Assembly: GCA_945643635.1 (NCBI GenBank)
Contig: CALZFC010000058.1
Coordinates: forward strand, 1,921,001-1,985,000
DNA from: Allodiplogaster sudhausi
Lineage: Eukaryota; Nematoda; Chromadorea; Rhabditida; Diplogasteridae
Direction of reading: 5' to 3'
DNA: 64,000 nucleotides
Below are positions 39,501 through 51,559 of the stretch, in pieces. A model generated the notes under the pieces. That model did not search any database. It saw only the letters and a program-made list of their open reading frames with translations, and was not told the origin of the DNA. Within the stretch, counting starts at the first letter, position 1. Each line of letters opens with the position of its first letter. Both the position numbers and the translations under genes were made by a program.

Positions 39501-39837
39501 AGATGAACATGATAATCAAGAAAATGTAAGAATGTTCTGGTGTGCGTGTTGTTTTGGCTTTTAATTGGTTGTGTTGAAGGAGATCGTGAAGTCTTTGATC
39601 AAGACCTACAAGCAGAACATGACTGAAGTCCAGAAGATCCCCTCAGTCGTCCACGCTCTTGAGGTTTCCTTTCATTATCAGTAGAAGTTTCCATCATTAT
39701 AAAAATAACGTGTTGTAACATTGAAATGGAGCCAGACCGAGTCATGGAAGAACTCTTTCTAGTTAATGGCTGATGGCTACATCCACGGAAACTCTGACTT
39801 CCGGCGGAAAACGGCGACTTACCCTTCCGGATTCTGA
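31800..39837 (+). CDS. GGT: Gamma-glutamyltransferase (membrane-anchored GGT)
   Basis: A type II membrane enzyme that cleaves and transfers gamma-glutamyl groups of extracellular glutathione. Exon 1 (Met at 31800) is a low-complexity Gly/Asn/Ser cytosolic tail ending KRHQKSKSR at a GTAGGC donor (31972). Exon 2 (about 33161-33302) has a basic FRWWKP and then the anchor SLLALLLIGAVVVLAFLLGF. The catalytic fold follows: TIASDNGLCSEIGR (about 34478), GGNAVDATIASLLCIGVVNP with GLGGGFVMTIYN (34751-34858), VTVDARETAP (about 34966), FPVSNNLAEVL (about 35248), DGMAQSIAAEFHMHGGLVTA (about 38049), CGPPPPSSF (about 38190), EDHGTSHVSAIDEHGNAVSCTS (about 38883) holding the autoprocessing/catalytic Thr codon at 38895-38897, MDDFSTPGTVNSFGF and RPGKKPMSSMAPT (39095-39200), and GAAGGSFIISSVANTI (39319-39366). 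Stop at 39835-39837. The intron 35521-38048 is interrupted by a foldback element; the flanking exons splice in phase. Confidence 0.93.
33000..33042. repeat. CT-rich tract in GGT intron 1
   Basis: A CT-dominated stretch (32900-33042) with a purer (CT)n end, about 120 bp before the membrane-anchor exon. Confidence 0.8.
35548..35555. repeat. Putative left target-site duplication of the foldback element
   Basis: GTCGGTTA abuts the left terminus; the right partner is GTCGGGGA at 37989-37996. Two mismatches of eight fit an insertion that is not very recent. Confidence 0.6.
35556..37988. mobile_element. 2.4-kb foldback transposable element in a GGT intron
   Basis: The element has long inverted arms: left about 35556-36356 and right about 37070-37988, beginning and ending GGCGCTAGGTCGTTTGAGAA and its complement. 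The flanks GTCGGTTA (35548-35555) and GTCGGGGA (37989-37996) match at 6 of 8 positions and are probably an 8-bp target-site duplication. The outer part of each arm is made of 15-bp units of the type GATGAGAACCAAGCA; the inner part is 42-bp units that each contain GGATGAGAACCGAGCGGGAA. The arms end in a shared unique segment that includes ATTCAAAATAAGAAAATTC. The middle (36357-37069) is about 0.7 kb with a (CT)n block and no transposase. The structure is that of non-autonomous foldback elements (compare Drosophila FB), mobilised in trans if at all. The superfamily is not determined; 8-bp duplications occur in hAT, P and related groups. Confidence 0.85.
36455..36512. repeat. (CT)n microsatellite in the foldback core
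   Basis: About 50 bp of pure CT followed by three CTCG units, in the unpaired middle of the foldback element. Confidence 0.9.
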
Positions 39838-41182
39838 GAGCTTCTTCAGGTTATCATTATTGTACTCGTGAAGCGTGTTGAGGCTGCTTGGATGGACTGA
39901 AAGTGTTGTCTCCCAACCGATCTCCTTCTCTCCTTCTCTTATTCTCTTCTCCTTCGTGACTCTCCCATTCCATGTCTCTCTCCCGGTATTTCCATGGCTT
40001 CTCTGCTGTTACCTGCCGATGCCATCAATACTGATTACTCTTTTATAAATGTCTTAATTCCTTACTAACCTTATTGTAAGCAGAATGAAATATCTTCTCT
40101 TGGCTGGCTGCCCCTTTACCCTTTCCAAGCTCCTCTCATATTGCAATTGAATGTTTACTACTCGCCGCGCTCTAATTGTGCTTGTTGAATCTTCGCTTTA
40201 TACTTGTACTGACAATGATATATTCTTTTTATGACGAAAACGTGTTGTTCAACTTTATTTAGTTCTTTTTTCCGTATGCAGGTTTACTAGAGTTCATAAT
40301 AAGGGGTTTTGCTATTAAAAAAATAATTCGGTGAGAAAAATTCCATGCGCCTGAAGATGGAAGATTGCTAAACGTAGCTTGCCTTTTTTAAATCTTTGTA
40401 CATTATGAGCAAGTTATTGTTCCGAAGTACATACGGATATACATTTGTATGTATGTCTCTTTTTAAACCTAACTCACTGCATGATCACAGTATTTGTAGA
40501 TACGTAGAATTGTTGAAATGAAATATATTATTTGAAGTAAATTTGTGTGATTTTTTTTTCTGTGAGAAGATCAATCTTTTTATTAGTTCGTGTTTTTACA
40601 TGCTATGACAGAAACAGAAATAAAAGATACTCGTTGTTTTGAGATAATTTCTCATTTCTCATGAAACACCAATTTAGCACTTTTCAGCATCAATATGTCT
40701 GACCAAATCTGACCAATATGGTACAATTACGTTTCTAGGCGACAAAATTTAAACGACCGTGTTATTACAATTAAGGTAGCTGTAACAGAAGAAATGCAAA
40801 GATCGGGATATTCAGATACATAAATGCACACTTAAATACAGGATTTGTTACTCGTTCAAAAAAGAAAATGACCGGGGCAAGTGTGAGCGAAATATGATTT
40901 CTTTCTTTTACGGGGACAATGAAAGGAAATTGTTCCCTGTAATGGAGAATGAGGTAAGAAATTGACATATAATGGGATCTTCGCTGTCTTTCCTACAATA
41001 AGGAATCAGAGGGCGGGTTACAAGCAAGCAAATTCGAAGATCTTTTCACAAAGCAAGCCAGCATTAGAAGGAAAAAGCGAAATTGGAGAAAAATTATCAT
41101 GATGACATAGAAGGAGAAAGAAACACAGAGTGAAAGCGAGAGCTAGGGAAAGGAAGAAAGAGAGAAAGAGAGAGAGAATGAA

Positions 41183-41220
<38 letters not shown>

Positions 41221-41489
41221 CTAGAGAGCAGTGATTGAGATGGCGTCTCTCTCCCGAGCGCCTTCACAAGAATGTGTGGCCTGGCAGCGTCGCGATCTAC
41301 GATCTCTACCTCAGCGATGAACCGGGAAGGAATTCCTCCGAAGCCGTGGCCGCCTCCGCCTGCTCGGCTCTGCTAATTCGCACTCTTATTTACCTTTAAC
41401 CAGACTTTTCATTTCTTACAGCAATGTACATACATATGTCAGAAGAAATTAGTTCAGCAAAGTATCTCTAAAAAATTAAATTATTTAAC
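39838..41489. other. Convergent intergenic region between GGT and the GPCR
   Basis: A mostly A/T-rich stretch holding both 3' ends. A GA repeat block lies at 41157-41217. A G/C-rich piece at 41222-41395 is open in several frames; on the minus strand one frame (SRAGGGGHGFGGIPSRF onward) could splice in phase as a further C-terminal exon of the GPCR, but this is uncertain. Confidence 0.4.
41157..41217. repeat. (GA)n microsatellite
   Basis: GA-dominated stretch, pure for about 35 bp at 41182-41216. Confidence 0.9.
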
Positions 41490-42855
41490 TTATTTATAAG
41501 AACAATAATTTAGCTCAATATAAAAGAGACAATAAAGATAGGTAGAGTGATGCCGTACCGGATTGTCCCTGGAGCTGAGTCCGTCTCCCCATCCCGAGTC
41601 GGCCTCGTCATCCTCCTCCCTCCCTCCATTCATTCCCTCTGGCTGGTCGTCGTAGTCATTCGGCCACGCCAGCCCCACCATTCTTCTCGTTGTCAGTGGC
41701 TGCCACACCGGAGACGCCGGCGAAGTTGAACCTCAATTACTCATTTATAAACATTTATTGATGAGCAGAAAAAGAACAGATACCATGCCGGGCGGCAGAG
41801 ATGGCCTTGGCCTTGGCTGCCCTGGCAATCTCGCCGAAGTGGCGATGGTTGTTGTTCATCGGCACGGGTTGGTAGAGAAGCCGGGGCCGACTCCGCCGGC
41901 AGCAGCAGCATCCACACCATCCGCCACCGCACTCGTGCTTCATCAGGGTCCCGATACGACTTGCGTGATGTCTCAAAGGGTTACGGTAGAAAAGAGAATT
42001 ACAGAACAGAATGAAATAAGGCTAACGCACAAGAAGATGCGTCTGTACTCCTTGTTGAAGACAAAGTAGATGAGACAGTTGACGGAGGAGTTGAAGATGA
42101 CCAAGAAGTTGGAAGCATCGGAGAGGAGATTCAGAAGAAGAGGATCCGGTTCAAAGAATGTCTCGATCACGTTAACGATCAGTGCCTTCAAGAATGGATC
42201 ATCAGAAAAGACAATTTATAATGGAACAACTACCACTTTGTTTTTAAGAGAATGGATGGAACAGAGGCTGAACTGACGAGAGTGTTGCATGCGAGGAAGA
42301 GAACCACAACCATTATCATTGTGATCGTATCATCCCCTCCCCCGAGGCAGACTCCGCCGCTTCTTCTCTTTTCTCTCCTTTCTCCATTCCATTTGCTCTT
42401 CGACTCTCCACCACTGCCACTTCTGAAGGGCCGCTCATTGTTCTGAAGGAAATCAGGCTCGTTTAAAGAAGGAAAACCACTGAATGAAAATAGATGTATG
42501 TATGTACATACATAGGCTCAAAAACTCCGATATACAAACTACACTCTACGTCTTATTTAGCAATTTTGCAGTTTTATGTGTTGCTCACGATTAATAATAA
42601 ATCTTCAAATTTTAGCAAAAGGAAACCATAGCTTACACAACGGTGTTGGTAGAGATGGAAACTCTTGAGACCTCGGGGCAATCTCTTTCGTTCTTCTTCT
42701 TCAGATTTAAACTTTGGCGACAGACGATGAACGCATTGAGAATCAAGAGGAAGAGGAAGGGCAGCAGAGTCATCAGCACCATGTACATGTATACGTTGTA
42801 CACCATGTTCACCGCGTAGAACAACGGGGTCGGACAGATCTCGATGATCACTTCC

Positions 42856-42906
<51 letters not shown>

Positions 42907-44262
42907 TGATAGAGAGAGAGACAGAGGGAGGGAGAGAGGAGAGAGAGGGAGAGACAGAGAGAGAGAGGGAGAGAGGGATGAGGAAGAGATAAGCAGACGA
43001 ACCTGGCTGGCATCATGGAAGCACTTGCGGAGATTGAACTGAGGAAAGCGTAGTGAGTTGTAGAAGACAGAGCAGAGGGCGATTCCCCCGCAGATCTGCC
43101 TGGCTCTCCTGACTGTGCAGTACGAGGGAATGGCGCGTCTCCAGCACACCTTCAATTCTGTCTCTCCCGTCTCATGAATCCATTCTTTCTCGGCCCACGG
43201 AATCTCCATTTTGCATCCATGCATTTCTACCCTAGATATTATGTCTCTTATGCCAAAAGGAGGCACCTTGGTTACTCCTCTTCCAGTAAATATTCTTCTC
43301 CCAAGATGGCAAATCCCCCCCCCCCATTTTCATGATTCGTCTTAAATCTACAAGAGGGTCCCATAGCAACTGCGACGAAAATGAAGTTTCCTTTTCGAGG
43401 AATGAAATGCAATTTCGAAGACGTTGTAATCGAAATTCCACGGAACCGTCATGAAGGGAGACTGCGAAATTAAACTGAACTTGCTCCACCCCCCCCTGAC
43501 TGAGTTCACTATGTTAGGAAGTAATAATGTGGCAACATCTAGACAAGACTCCCCTAATCCGACCTCCCAAGGAGACTAATGAAAAAGAAGACATCGAAGT
43601 CCCCAATTGCAATAAGGCAAAACAGAGTGAAATAGAAAGGAAGATACACTGATGAAGCAGTCGAGGGCTGCGGCGACCGTGAAGTAGATCGAGCAGGTCT
43701 GGGCCATGTAGCCAAAGGGCAGAGTGTACACTGTCGTGTACGGAGCACGAGCCAATTCAGGAATGTAGGATCTAGGAGGGAGGAGGGCCGTAAGATGGAG
43801 AAAGAGAAAGAAAGGACAGGAGCATGCCTCGCAGAGTCTATCCAGAAGATGAAGAGGCCTGTGAGAATAACGAGGAAGTCTGAACACGCCAAGAAGAGCA
43901 GATACGTGTTCGCAGAATTGAGCATTCTCAAACATCATTTTCAACTTTCTCTTTCTTATATGATAATTTTAAATTAGAGGTAAATAAACGGAATTACATT
44001 TGTTGTGTGTTCAAACCTTTTTCGGGAATAGATGAAGACATTGATGATATTCGTGCAGACTCCGAAGACCGAGAGTGAAGGCAAAGCGATGATTATCAAA
44101 ATGTAGTTATACCTAGATTAGCCATCTTCTTTTTCTGGAAAGAACTGAGAAGAAAATGAGAATAAAAGAATGATGAAAAATGAAGTGTTACCATGCATAG
44201 AGAGGGGAGTAGTCCTCTGTCTGCAGATCAGAGCACACGCACTCTTCAGTCCCGTTATCCAT
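41490..44262 (-). CDS. Class A GPCR, FMRFamide-receptor-like
   Basis: A seven-helix neuropeptide-type receptor. The start is MDNGTEECVCSDLQTEDYSP at 44262, a short extracellular tail with one NxT site. Exons and helices in order: TM1 YILIIIALPSLSVFGVCTNI (about 44108-44030); TM2 LLFLACSDFLVILTGLFIFW (about 43905-43850); TM3 PFGYMAQTCSIYFTVAAALD (about 43725-43670); TM4 YCTVRRARQICGGIALCSVF (about 43130-43070), the 'CT..RA' pattern of FMRFamide receptors; TM5 VYNVYMYMVLMTLLPFLFLL (about 42805-42745); TM6 ITMIMVVVLFLACNTLVSSA (about 42325-42265); and TM7 LLSDASNFLVIFNSSVNCLI (about 42125-42065) with NCLIYFVF in place of NPxxY. A cysteine-rich tail (CGCCCC, about 41920-41905) may be palmitoylated. 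The DRY position reads DCF. Acceptors of the first and the TM5 exons sit directly next to CT repeats. The C-terminal end is uncertain: the last frame stops at 41490 but another 3' exon is possible. Confidence 0.85.
42858..42971. repeat. (GA)n block abutting a GPCR splice acceptor
   Basis: On the sense (minus) strand this is a (CT)n run of about 110 bp that ends in CTCTCTGCAG at the start of the TM5 exon (42857), so the microsatellite itself is the polypyrimidine tract. Confidence 0.9.
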
Positions 44263-44283
44263 GCCGCGCCCCTAGCGCCAGCT

Positions 44284-44352
<69 letters not shown>

Positions 44353-44400
44353 TAGAGAGGAAGTGAGAGTGCAAAGGAGAGAGGGAGAGAGCGAGACATC
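44284..44400. repeat. (GA)n block upstream of the GPCR start
   Basis: On the minus strand this is (CT)n ending CTCTCTTTGCAG at about 44281, about 20 bp upstream of the GPCR Met. It looks like the acceptor of an intron in the 5' untranslated region. Confidence 0.9.
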
Positions 44401-44999
44401 GAGAAAGGAGCGAAAGAACGAGAGCGAGGAAAGAAGAGGGCAATGGAGAAAGCAGGATAAAGAGTACGTGGCAGAAAGTACAATGAGAAAGCGAGAGAGA
44501 CTGAGAGAGTGGGCGAAATTCACTACGAAAGAATACACTTGAGACTCTGATGGATTTTCAAAAAAATTGTCTCCAAAATTTTCTTATTTTCGTCTTTGAA
44601 GAGAGGCAGCTACTATGTACATACATATACATATGTTCACTTTCTCATTCTCTTTATTCTTCTTATTCTCTTGACTCTCTTGATGCTCTTCGTTCTCTTC
44701 AATCTCTTCAATGACTGGCAGCCAGTGCATGAGCATCGCAGATTCTGTCATTGACAGGCGCCTTCCGTTCTCGAAGAGTGCAGTCGACCGATGATTGGCC
44801 GGCCCTTCGTCGGCCCCCTTTTGACCTCTTTCATCCTCCTCCCCCCTGCCACCTGGCCTTGTTGACCACTCGGCTTTACATGGATGAGCTCCCTCTGGTT
44901 CTCCCTGTCTTCTCTCGGTCTCTCTCTGTGCATAACAAGCATTTCATGAAGTCACTGATCAGACTTATTTGTATCGTGAAACAGGAAGACTTTTCTCCC

Positions 45000-47900
45000 C
45001 GCGTGATGGCCATCCTTCAACAGTCGAGTGAAAAAATCTCGGGTTCGCCACTTTCGCCTCTGTCTTCCATGATAATCTGATTGAGACACGCAAAAGCGAA
45101 GCCCACAACGAAAACAACTCCCCCCCCCCCCCCCCCCCCCCTCCAAAGATCCAGAGTGCTCATGGTGGCAGACACCATCATCATAATGTATGTAGGAAGG
45201 AGAGAGCTAGAGAATTGGGAACAGCAAGAGGACCAGTCAGGTGGAGATAACAAGAACGGTCAGTTTGAACACGAATGTACATACATACATATGTACATAT
45301 GTAAGACCAGCGCGTGAGCAAAAGAGAGTGTGAGAGAGAGGGAAGATGGGGGAAATGAGAGTGTGGGCAGAGTGAGAGGTAGAAGAAAGAGAGAGGAAGA
45401 GAGGAGAGATAGCGCAGAAATAGTCAGAGGGAGAAAGAGATAGAGTTGAGAGACAGCACAAAGATAGTGAGAGGGAGAACGAGAGAGATAGATACAGAAA
45501 GAGAGAGAGTTGAGAGACAGCGCAGAGGGAGAAGAGCCCACACGGGAGATGCGGATACTTCAGCCAATTTATCATAAGAGTAGGATGATTCTGAGACTCT
45601 CTTCCACTCTCCATCATGCGCAGTAATGGAGGACGCACTTTTGAATGGGGAGAGCGAGAGATGCAGAGATGACCGCGAGGAGGGAGAGAAGAAAGAGCAG
45701 AGAACAGAGAAAAGAAGAGAGGAGAGAGAAAAGGAGGAGAGAGAACGCGCGTCTAAAGAAATGGTGAACAGCCGGGTGGGCCATGTGCGGAACATTGATA
45801 GAAAAATTTGTTTGCCCACCCGGACACAAATTTGAAAAATTTGTGATGTGGAAGAATTTGAAAAATGGAGAAAAAATTGCAAATTTAGGAAACGGAAATT
45901 AGAAATAAAAGCGATTATAATGTGACGAATAGCCAAAGAAAGAGAGAAAAAAGGCACCCATGAATGGAGGATCTGATCAAGCTTCTGAGGAAGAACAGGA
46001 AGAAGTGGACAATGAAGTTGCGGCAGGCCGGCCAAGGTGAAGGGAAAATAAGAAGGACACCAGAGGGATGTTGTGAACGTTCCTTGGCCTCTTTGGGCAA
46101 CACGTATTAAAAAAAATGCAGTAGAGGCTTATGGGCTTGTGGGAAAACCGTAAAATACTCGAAAAATCACGTGATTACTGCCATCTCACTCATTCTGAAG
46201 GGCATTAATGGGAATGTATAGCGAAGTAATATGAGGCGAAAGATAGAGTAATAATGAGAGAAAGAGGGGAAGCGGAAAGGCTTCTAAGGGACCATCCAAA
46301 TTCCTTGAAGAAAGGCCATGCCACCGGCTAAATGTGGGAGCTTTTTGAAGGAGCCAACAAAGAGGAAAGAAGTGAGGGAGCATCTCTCCTCGTCGCTCTT
46401 CACAACACCTTTTTGCCTCTTTGCACGAAGCGAGCGAGCAAAAAGGAGAAAAGCTCCTGCAGGGCATCCTTCCGGGTGATATCCACAAGAACTAGAATGT
46501 TCTCTCGAACAACATCGAATAGCTCTCTCACCATCCATAAGTGACCATTCATAGAAATGAAATATGGGACAATAATACTCACTTGTCTGCCTACTTTCTT
46601 CTTGGTCGTAGCATTGCAACTGAGGGAGGGCGTCAAAACATATTGCTTCCATTGGTGACAAGCAAATTCGAGGAGTGAGTTGTGCTGGGAATGGAGAAAC
46701 AGGCAAAGCAGACCAGAGAATACCGATGTTCATGGCATCAATAAATAGCATTACACACACAACGGAAGTTCAATGGAAAGTTAAATGTCAAACGAGTTTG
46801 AGAGGTTCGTGATGACACATCAAGAACAGAAATGCGGAGGTGGACAAGTGTTCTTCACTACTTTATATCTTTCTAAGCGAATGATAGATGAAGCGGATAG
46901 AGCAGTAAGGGATCTCTGCGTTTGCCTGTTCTTACTGTAGGAAGGAGAGGAGGAGACAACTGGATAGAGGGAAAAGGGAGAGAGAAGGGAGAAAGAAGAG
47001 GGAGAGAGGAGGAGAGAACAGCCGTTCAGCACTCCGCAGACCATGTGAAATGAGTGGAGAACGAAGTAACCGGAGGGATTCCCAGAAAGGGTCTTTTATG
47101 TAATCAGAAAGAAGGACCGCCGTGTCGTTTTCGGTGGTGGCCACCTGGACAAATGCAATTCCAAGCTCTATTTAAGTATGCGAAATGTATCAGTGGAAAG
47201 AGACTGGAACGAGCTAAAGAAGGGGCGAAGGATGCTGAATATTGGACGGGAGTAAAGGAAGGCAGTAGGAACCATTAATGTGGAAAGGTAGGCTAATGGT
47301 AAGTGGAAGATTAAGGCGGTCCCACTCTCTCCATTCAGATGGTTGATCTGAATGAGTACAGCTCCACGGCATTTCAAGAATTCGGTCATTACTTATATAT
47401 GTAGTGTGATGATGGAGATCACGACGATCTCGCGAGTTCAATTTCCCATTTCTTTCTCTTCTGCGTCATTCTTTTCTCCGCACGTGTGAATAATTCAATG
47501 CGCATGTCGGGAAGGTGATTGGAAGAAGAAAGTCGATATCCACGGAGGAACAATCTGTGTAAGAGAGAGATCAGAGGCGGAAGGAGAGTGGGGAGAGAAG
47601 AAAGAGAGAGAGAGAGGATAAAGATAAGAGAGATAAAGGGTTCACTAACAGAGAGACCGAGAAAAAACTATCTATGAACATACACATGCACATTGTATGT
47701 ATGTACGTAAATCATATAAAAGGTTTCGTGACACACAAAGTGGTAAGAAAGCAAACACGAAGATCTTGGTATTTCGTTTATGTCTCTACGTCCAATATTT
47801 CAAAAGGTCAGAACGGGGAGAGCGTGGGAAAAAGGTTTAAAAATCAGGGCATAAAGAAAATGAGTAACAAGAAAATATCTTCATAGGATGATGCTTGAAG

Positions 47901-48250
47901 TGGAGTTTGGAGTTCAATGTAATTTCATTATTAATTAGGATCATTGTACATTAGCACTAAAAAACCAGTTTGTAAACAATGAGGGACGAGTTAAAAAAAA
48001 ACGAATTGTACTCTTTTTACGGCGAAAGAGTAAGGAGAGCGGCATTTCGTTGAAAGCCCTTAATTTCACAGAGTAAGAGGGAAAAAGTGGCCGAGGAATA
48101 GAGAAAGAAACGAAGGAAAGAATCCGAAGTTCAGACCCAACGGATCGTCCATTCATATGGCCACTGCCGAAGCCGCGTTCTCCTCGGCCAACGCCTCATT
48201 ACAGCCCCGACTGCCATTTCAATGTGCTTCAGCATTCCTTTCTCTCTCTC

Positions 48251-48293
<43 letters not shown>

Positions 48294-50500
48294 CTCTCCC
48301 TCTCTCTCGCTCTCTCTCTCTCTCTTTGTCCACCTCCCTCATCTTACTCTCTGTATCCACCTCTCCAATTCTCCCTCTCTTAGACTTATACATATAGCCT
48401 TTCGAGATCATCTCTATCAGTGCACAATATATTTTTTTCTATTTCATGGTTAAAATTGAGCTTGAGCCACCTTCTCCCTCTTCACCTCTGATTCGATCCC
48501 CTGCCCTAATTTCTGATATCTTGCACAAACATCCGATCCGGAAATTATTTTGCCTTTCTGTCCACCCCGAAGACGAAGCAAACTGGAAAAATCAGATTGG
48601 TCATTTTGACCATTCTGAATAACAAGTCATACCAATCGGTAGAGAAGTACGAATTTAATCATGAAGGGAGTCTTCCTTGCCTCTTTCTATGCTCAGATTA
48701 TCTTAGGAAAATAAGCGAAAGCTCATAAATTCGTTTATCGTGCATTCGGCGAACCCCGAAACAGGCAGACAAACAGGACTACAAGATTTGCAAGATGAAA
48801 AGGAAAAAAAAGAAAAATACCATTTAGCTCGACGTCATCATGTTTTCGAGAGGATGCGAGATCGAATGGAGCTGAGCAAGCGGAATCGGATTGGGAAGGA
48901 TAAGAAGGAGAAGGAGAAGAAGATGGGGTAGAACTCGGGGCGACCGAAGAGGAGCTCTGAATAATACTTTCTTCTCACATACATTCTCATTCAGTCTTTG
49001 CCTGGGGGAAGGCGAGCGAGATCCCAAGGCAGAGATAAGTGAACAGATGAGCGAGGTGTAGAAAAACCATGTCTCTCTTACTCTCTCTCTCCCTCTCTCT
49101 CTTTCTCTCTTTCTCTCTCTCTCTCCTCTTTTTCTCTCTCGGAGAAAAAGTGCCAAAGTAATAAATGAATAAGTTCCACCAGTAGAGCTGGAACCGGGAA
49201 TAGTCCAAGTGAGGAGGCGAAGGAAGGCGTAGGGAGAGGTGCTCAGGAGGCGTGCCAGCGACAAACATCGGCACAAAGAAGCATAAACTGTTAACTCTAA
49301 GGACGAATTCAGAGAGGTTCCAAGAGTGAAGTGAGCTGAGAGGGCCAGCGGGGGGCCGGGAAGGGCGGAAGGCTTCTTTCGTTTTCCGGGTTCGTGGCTT
49401 TCTTAAAGACGTCCAGGCGACATTTTCTTGACGCGCCATTTACTCAAGGGTTCACACGTGTAAGCTGACACATCCGCAGGCAGTGCGATGGGCCATTCCA
49501 TTCTACAGGAAAGAGACAAGGGAGAGAAGGAGAGAGAGAGACGCAGAGAGAGAAAGAAAGAGAAAGAGACACAGAGAGAGAAGGGGAGAGAAAGAGAAAG
49601 AGAGAGTAAGAGAGACAGGGAGAGAGATGATCAGACAGGGAAACAGAGGGAAAGAAGATACCATCAGAGAATCATAGAAGTGAATTAGAGAGGAACTGAA
49701 AAAGAGATCGAGATGAAAGAAAACGGGGATAACGGAGCACAATCGAAAAGAAGAAAGCGATAAGAATTGGCTGGGCGGATAGAGAAGGCAATGCTGATAG
49801 TGAACAATTTAGGGAATTTTTGGGAAGGAGCGTAGGCGGCAAAAGAAGAGGAGGCCACGGATACCATGTGGGGCATGGCGAAACAAAAGGAGCCAGAAAT
49901 CAGCTAAATGAGTAATCATTAAGCGTCCTGTTCAACTTCGAGCAGGAAGGGAAAGCGTATTGCAAAGATTGCAAAGAGAACACCAAATGGACTAATCGCA
50001 GAGATCTTATCATAAGAGGAAGGATGGTTGCAAGAGAATTCGAAACTATGAAATACAAAAAGAGCTTCAAAAAGGTGAAAAGAAAAGTAAATTCAAAATG
50101 TTTTTATAGAATTCTGCACATTTAGAGATTACTCTGTAGTAAAAATAAATGGAGCTTCAGGCAGTCATGAAGGGCCTCCGTGCCCTGGCATCCACAACAA
50201 CAACAATATCGGGACAACCACTAAAAATATTACCTAGAAAAAAGGTGGCATTCTATATGCTCATTGCACAGAAATTTTTGCCAAATGATTCTTGCAAAAA
50301 GAGATTGGCTCAGAGTATTGAAATAAATACAAAATGAACAAGCGAGATTTTTACTCGGAATGAAATATGAGGCAGACTGTGCATATTGTGCAGAGAAGTG
50401 TGATGGAAGACAGAAAGACATGCAGTTCCATCCACTTCCATCTAGATGCGCCCTTAATATGCGGGCAGAGTGCGAACTACGTTCACTACTTTCCAAGTTC
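45000..50500 (-). CDS. Possible multi-pass chemoreceptor gene(s), set C
   Basis: I cannot build one model. Scattered minus-strand frames encode hydrophobic helices bounded by splice-like sites: WKWMELHVFLSSITLLCTIC (about 50430-50370), SFCFAMPHMVSVASSSFAAY (about 49885-49825), SEFVLRVNSLCFFVPMFVAG (about 49310-49255), QLYWWNLFIYYFGTFS (about 49190-49145), MVFLHLAHLFTYLCLGISLA (about 49070-49010), HLPLAYLSTLMVPTAFLY (about 47305-47250), VSIIVPYFISMNGHLWMVRE (about 46580-46520) and TYIMMMVSATMSTLDLW (about 45195-45145). Their number and spacing suggest one or two seven-helix receptors. The look recalls fast-evolving gustatory-type receptors, but I see no diagnostic motif such as the TYhhhhhQF of the last helix. 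They may be pseudogenised. Confidence 0.25.
48239..48325. repeat. (CT)n microsatellite
   Basis: About 85 bp of CT with a few CCCT and GCTC interruptions, in the receptor-like region. Confidence 0.9.
49524..49626. repeat. GA-rich tract
   Basis: About 100 bp of GAGA with AAAG, ACAG and GGGG variants; its translations are Arg/Glu or Ser/Leu repeats, not genes. Confidence 0.85.
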
Positions 50501-51132
50501 GGGCAATTCCAAGAAATATAACCTTATTTTGGAAATGAATGCGACACGAGAAGATCGGATTGCAGGGACAGCACAAGCCATTCCGCTTTGATTATGCAAG
50601 ATTTGTCTTTTGTTTTATGCGATCGAAGAAAAACTGGAGAGTTTGGCACGAATACAACTCTGGAGCAAGCAAAGAGTTCCTGCATGGCGCTTGTTTCCCA
50701 CTCTTGACTTGGAAGGACTCGAAGTCTCTCAGATTACAAAGGGAACTTCCACTTCATTCGTCGGACATGCACACGCTCTCAGCGAAAACAAACGAAATTA
50801 AAGAAAAAAACATAATTGAAGTATTTCTCTTCCTGCATTTGCTTCATCAATCTGTATGTATACATAATGTGTATATAATGTATGTAAATTGCAAAGCTTA
50901 AATTTTATATTTATAAACATAGACTAGAGAAAAGGCTGGCGGGGACTATGGTGCAATACTCTTAATAGTCCCTGTCATCAAAGGAAGGAAGGGGAGAAGG
51001 AAAAGAGGAAGAAGGACTAACAACAAGAGAAGGCGTCGGAAACCGACATCGAGACATGGATTACGACGATGTCAAATGGAAAGACCTTTCGTGATGACAA
51101 CGCAAAAAGAGAGACTGACATACAATGTAGAG

Positions 51133-51173
<41 letters not shown>

Positions 51174-51559
51174 AGAGAGAGAGCGAGAGAGAGAAGAAAG
51201 ATAGAGAGAGTGAGAGAGAGAGAAGAAAGAGAGAGAGAGAGCTAAGAAAGAGAGAGAGAGAAAGAGAAAAAGAGGGAGAGAGAGTGAACTTAGACAGCAA
51301 GACAGATGAGAGTAGTGGGAAGCAGATGAAGAGAGAAACGGAGTGTGGGCTAGACATGAGATTGAGACGGAGAGAAAAGACACTGTTATCACGCATGAAG
51401 AAACCAATTAAAAAAGAGGACAAATTATAACAAGAAATCTTGTGAACTAAGAAATATTTTTTGATTCTAATTAATAACTTTTTATACTAAATGAATTAAA
51501 TGAATTATCATCGACAAGTATATGTAACTGGCCGGTTGCCTTTCCTGCTCTGCGAGCTG
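50501..51559. other. Non-coding, repeat-rich spacer
   Basis: No defendable exon. It contains a long GA block (51133-51290) and dispersed GTATGTA repeats at about 50855-50885. Confidence 0.45.
51133..51290. repeat. (GA)n composite tract
   Basis: About 155 bp of GA dinucleotides with AAGAAAGA and AGTGAGAG interruptions. Confidence 0.9.

Noticed and set aside
42714..42992. Plus-strand frame rich in Glu/Arg
   Set aside because: It is antisense to the GPCR TM5 exon followed by translated GA repeat.
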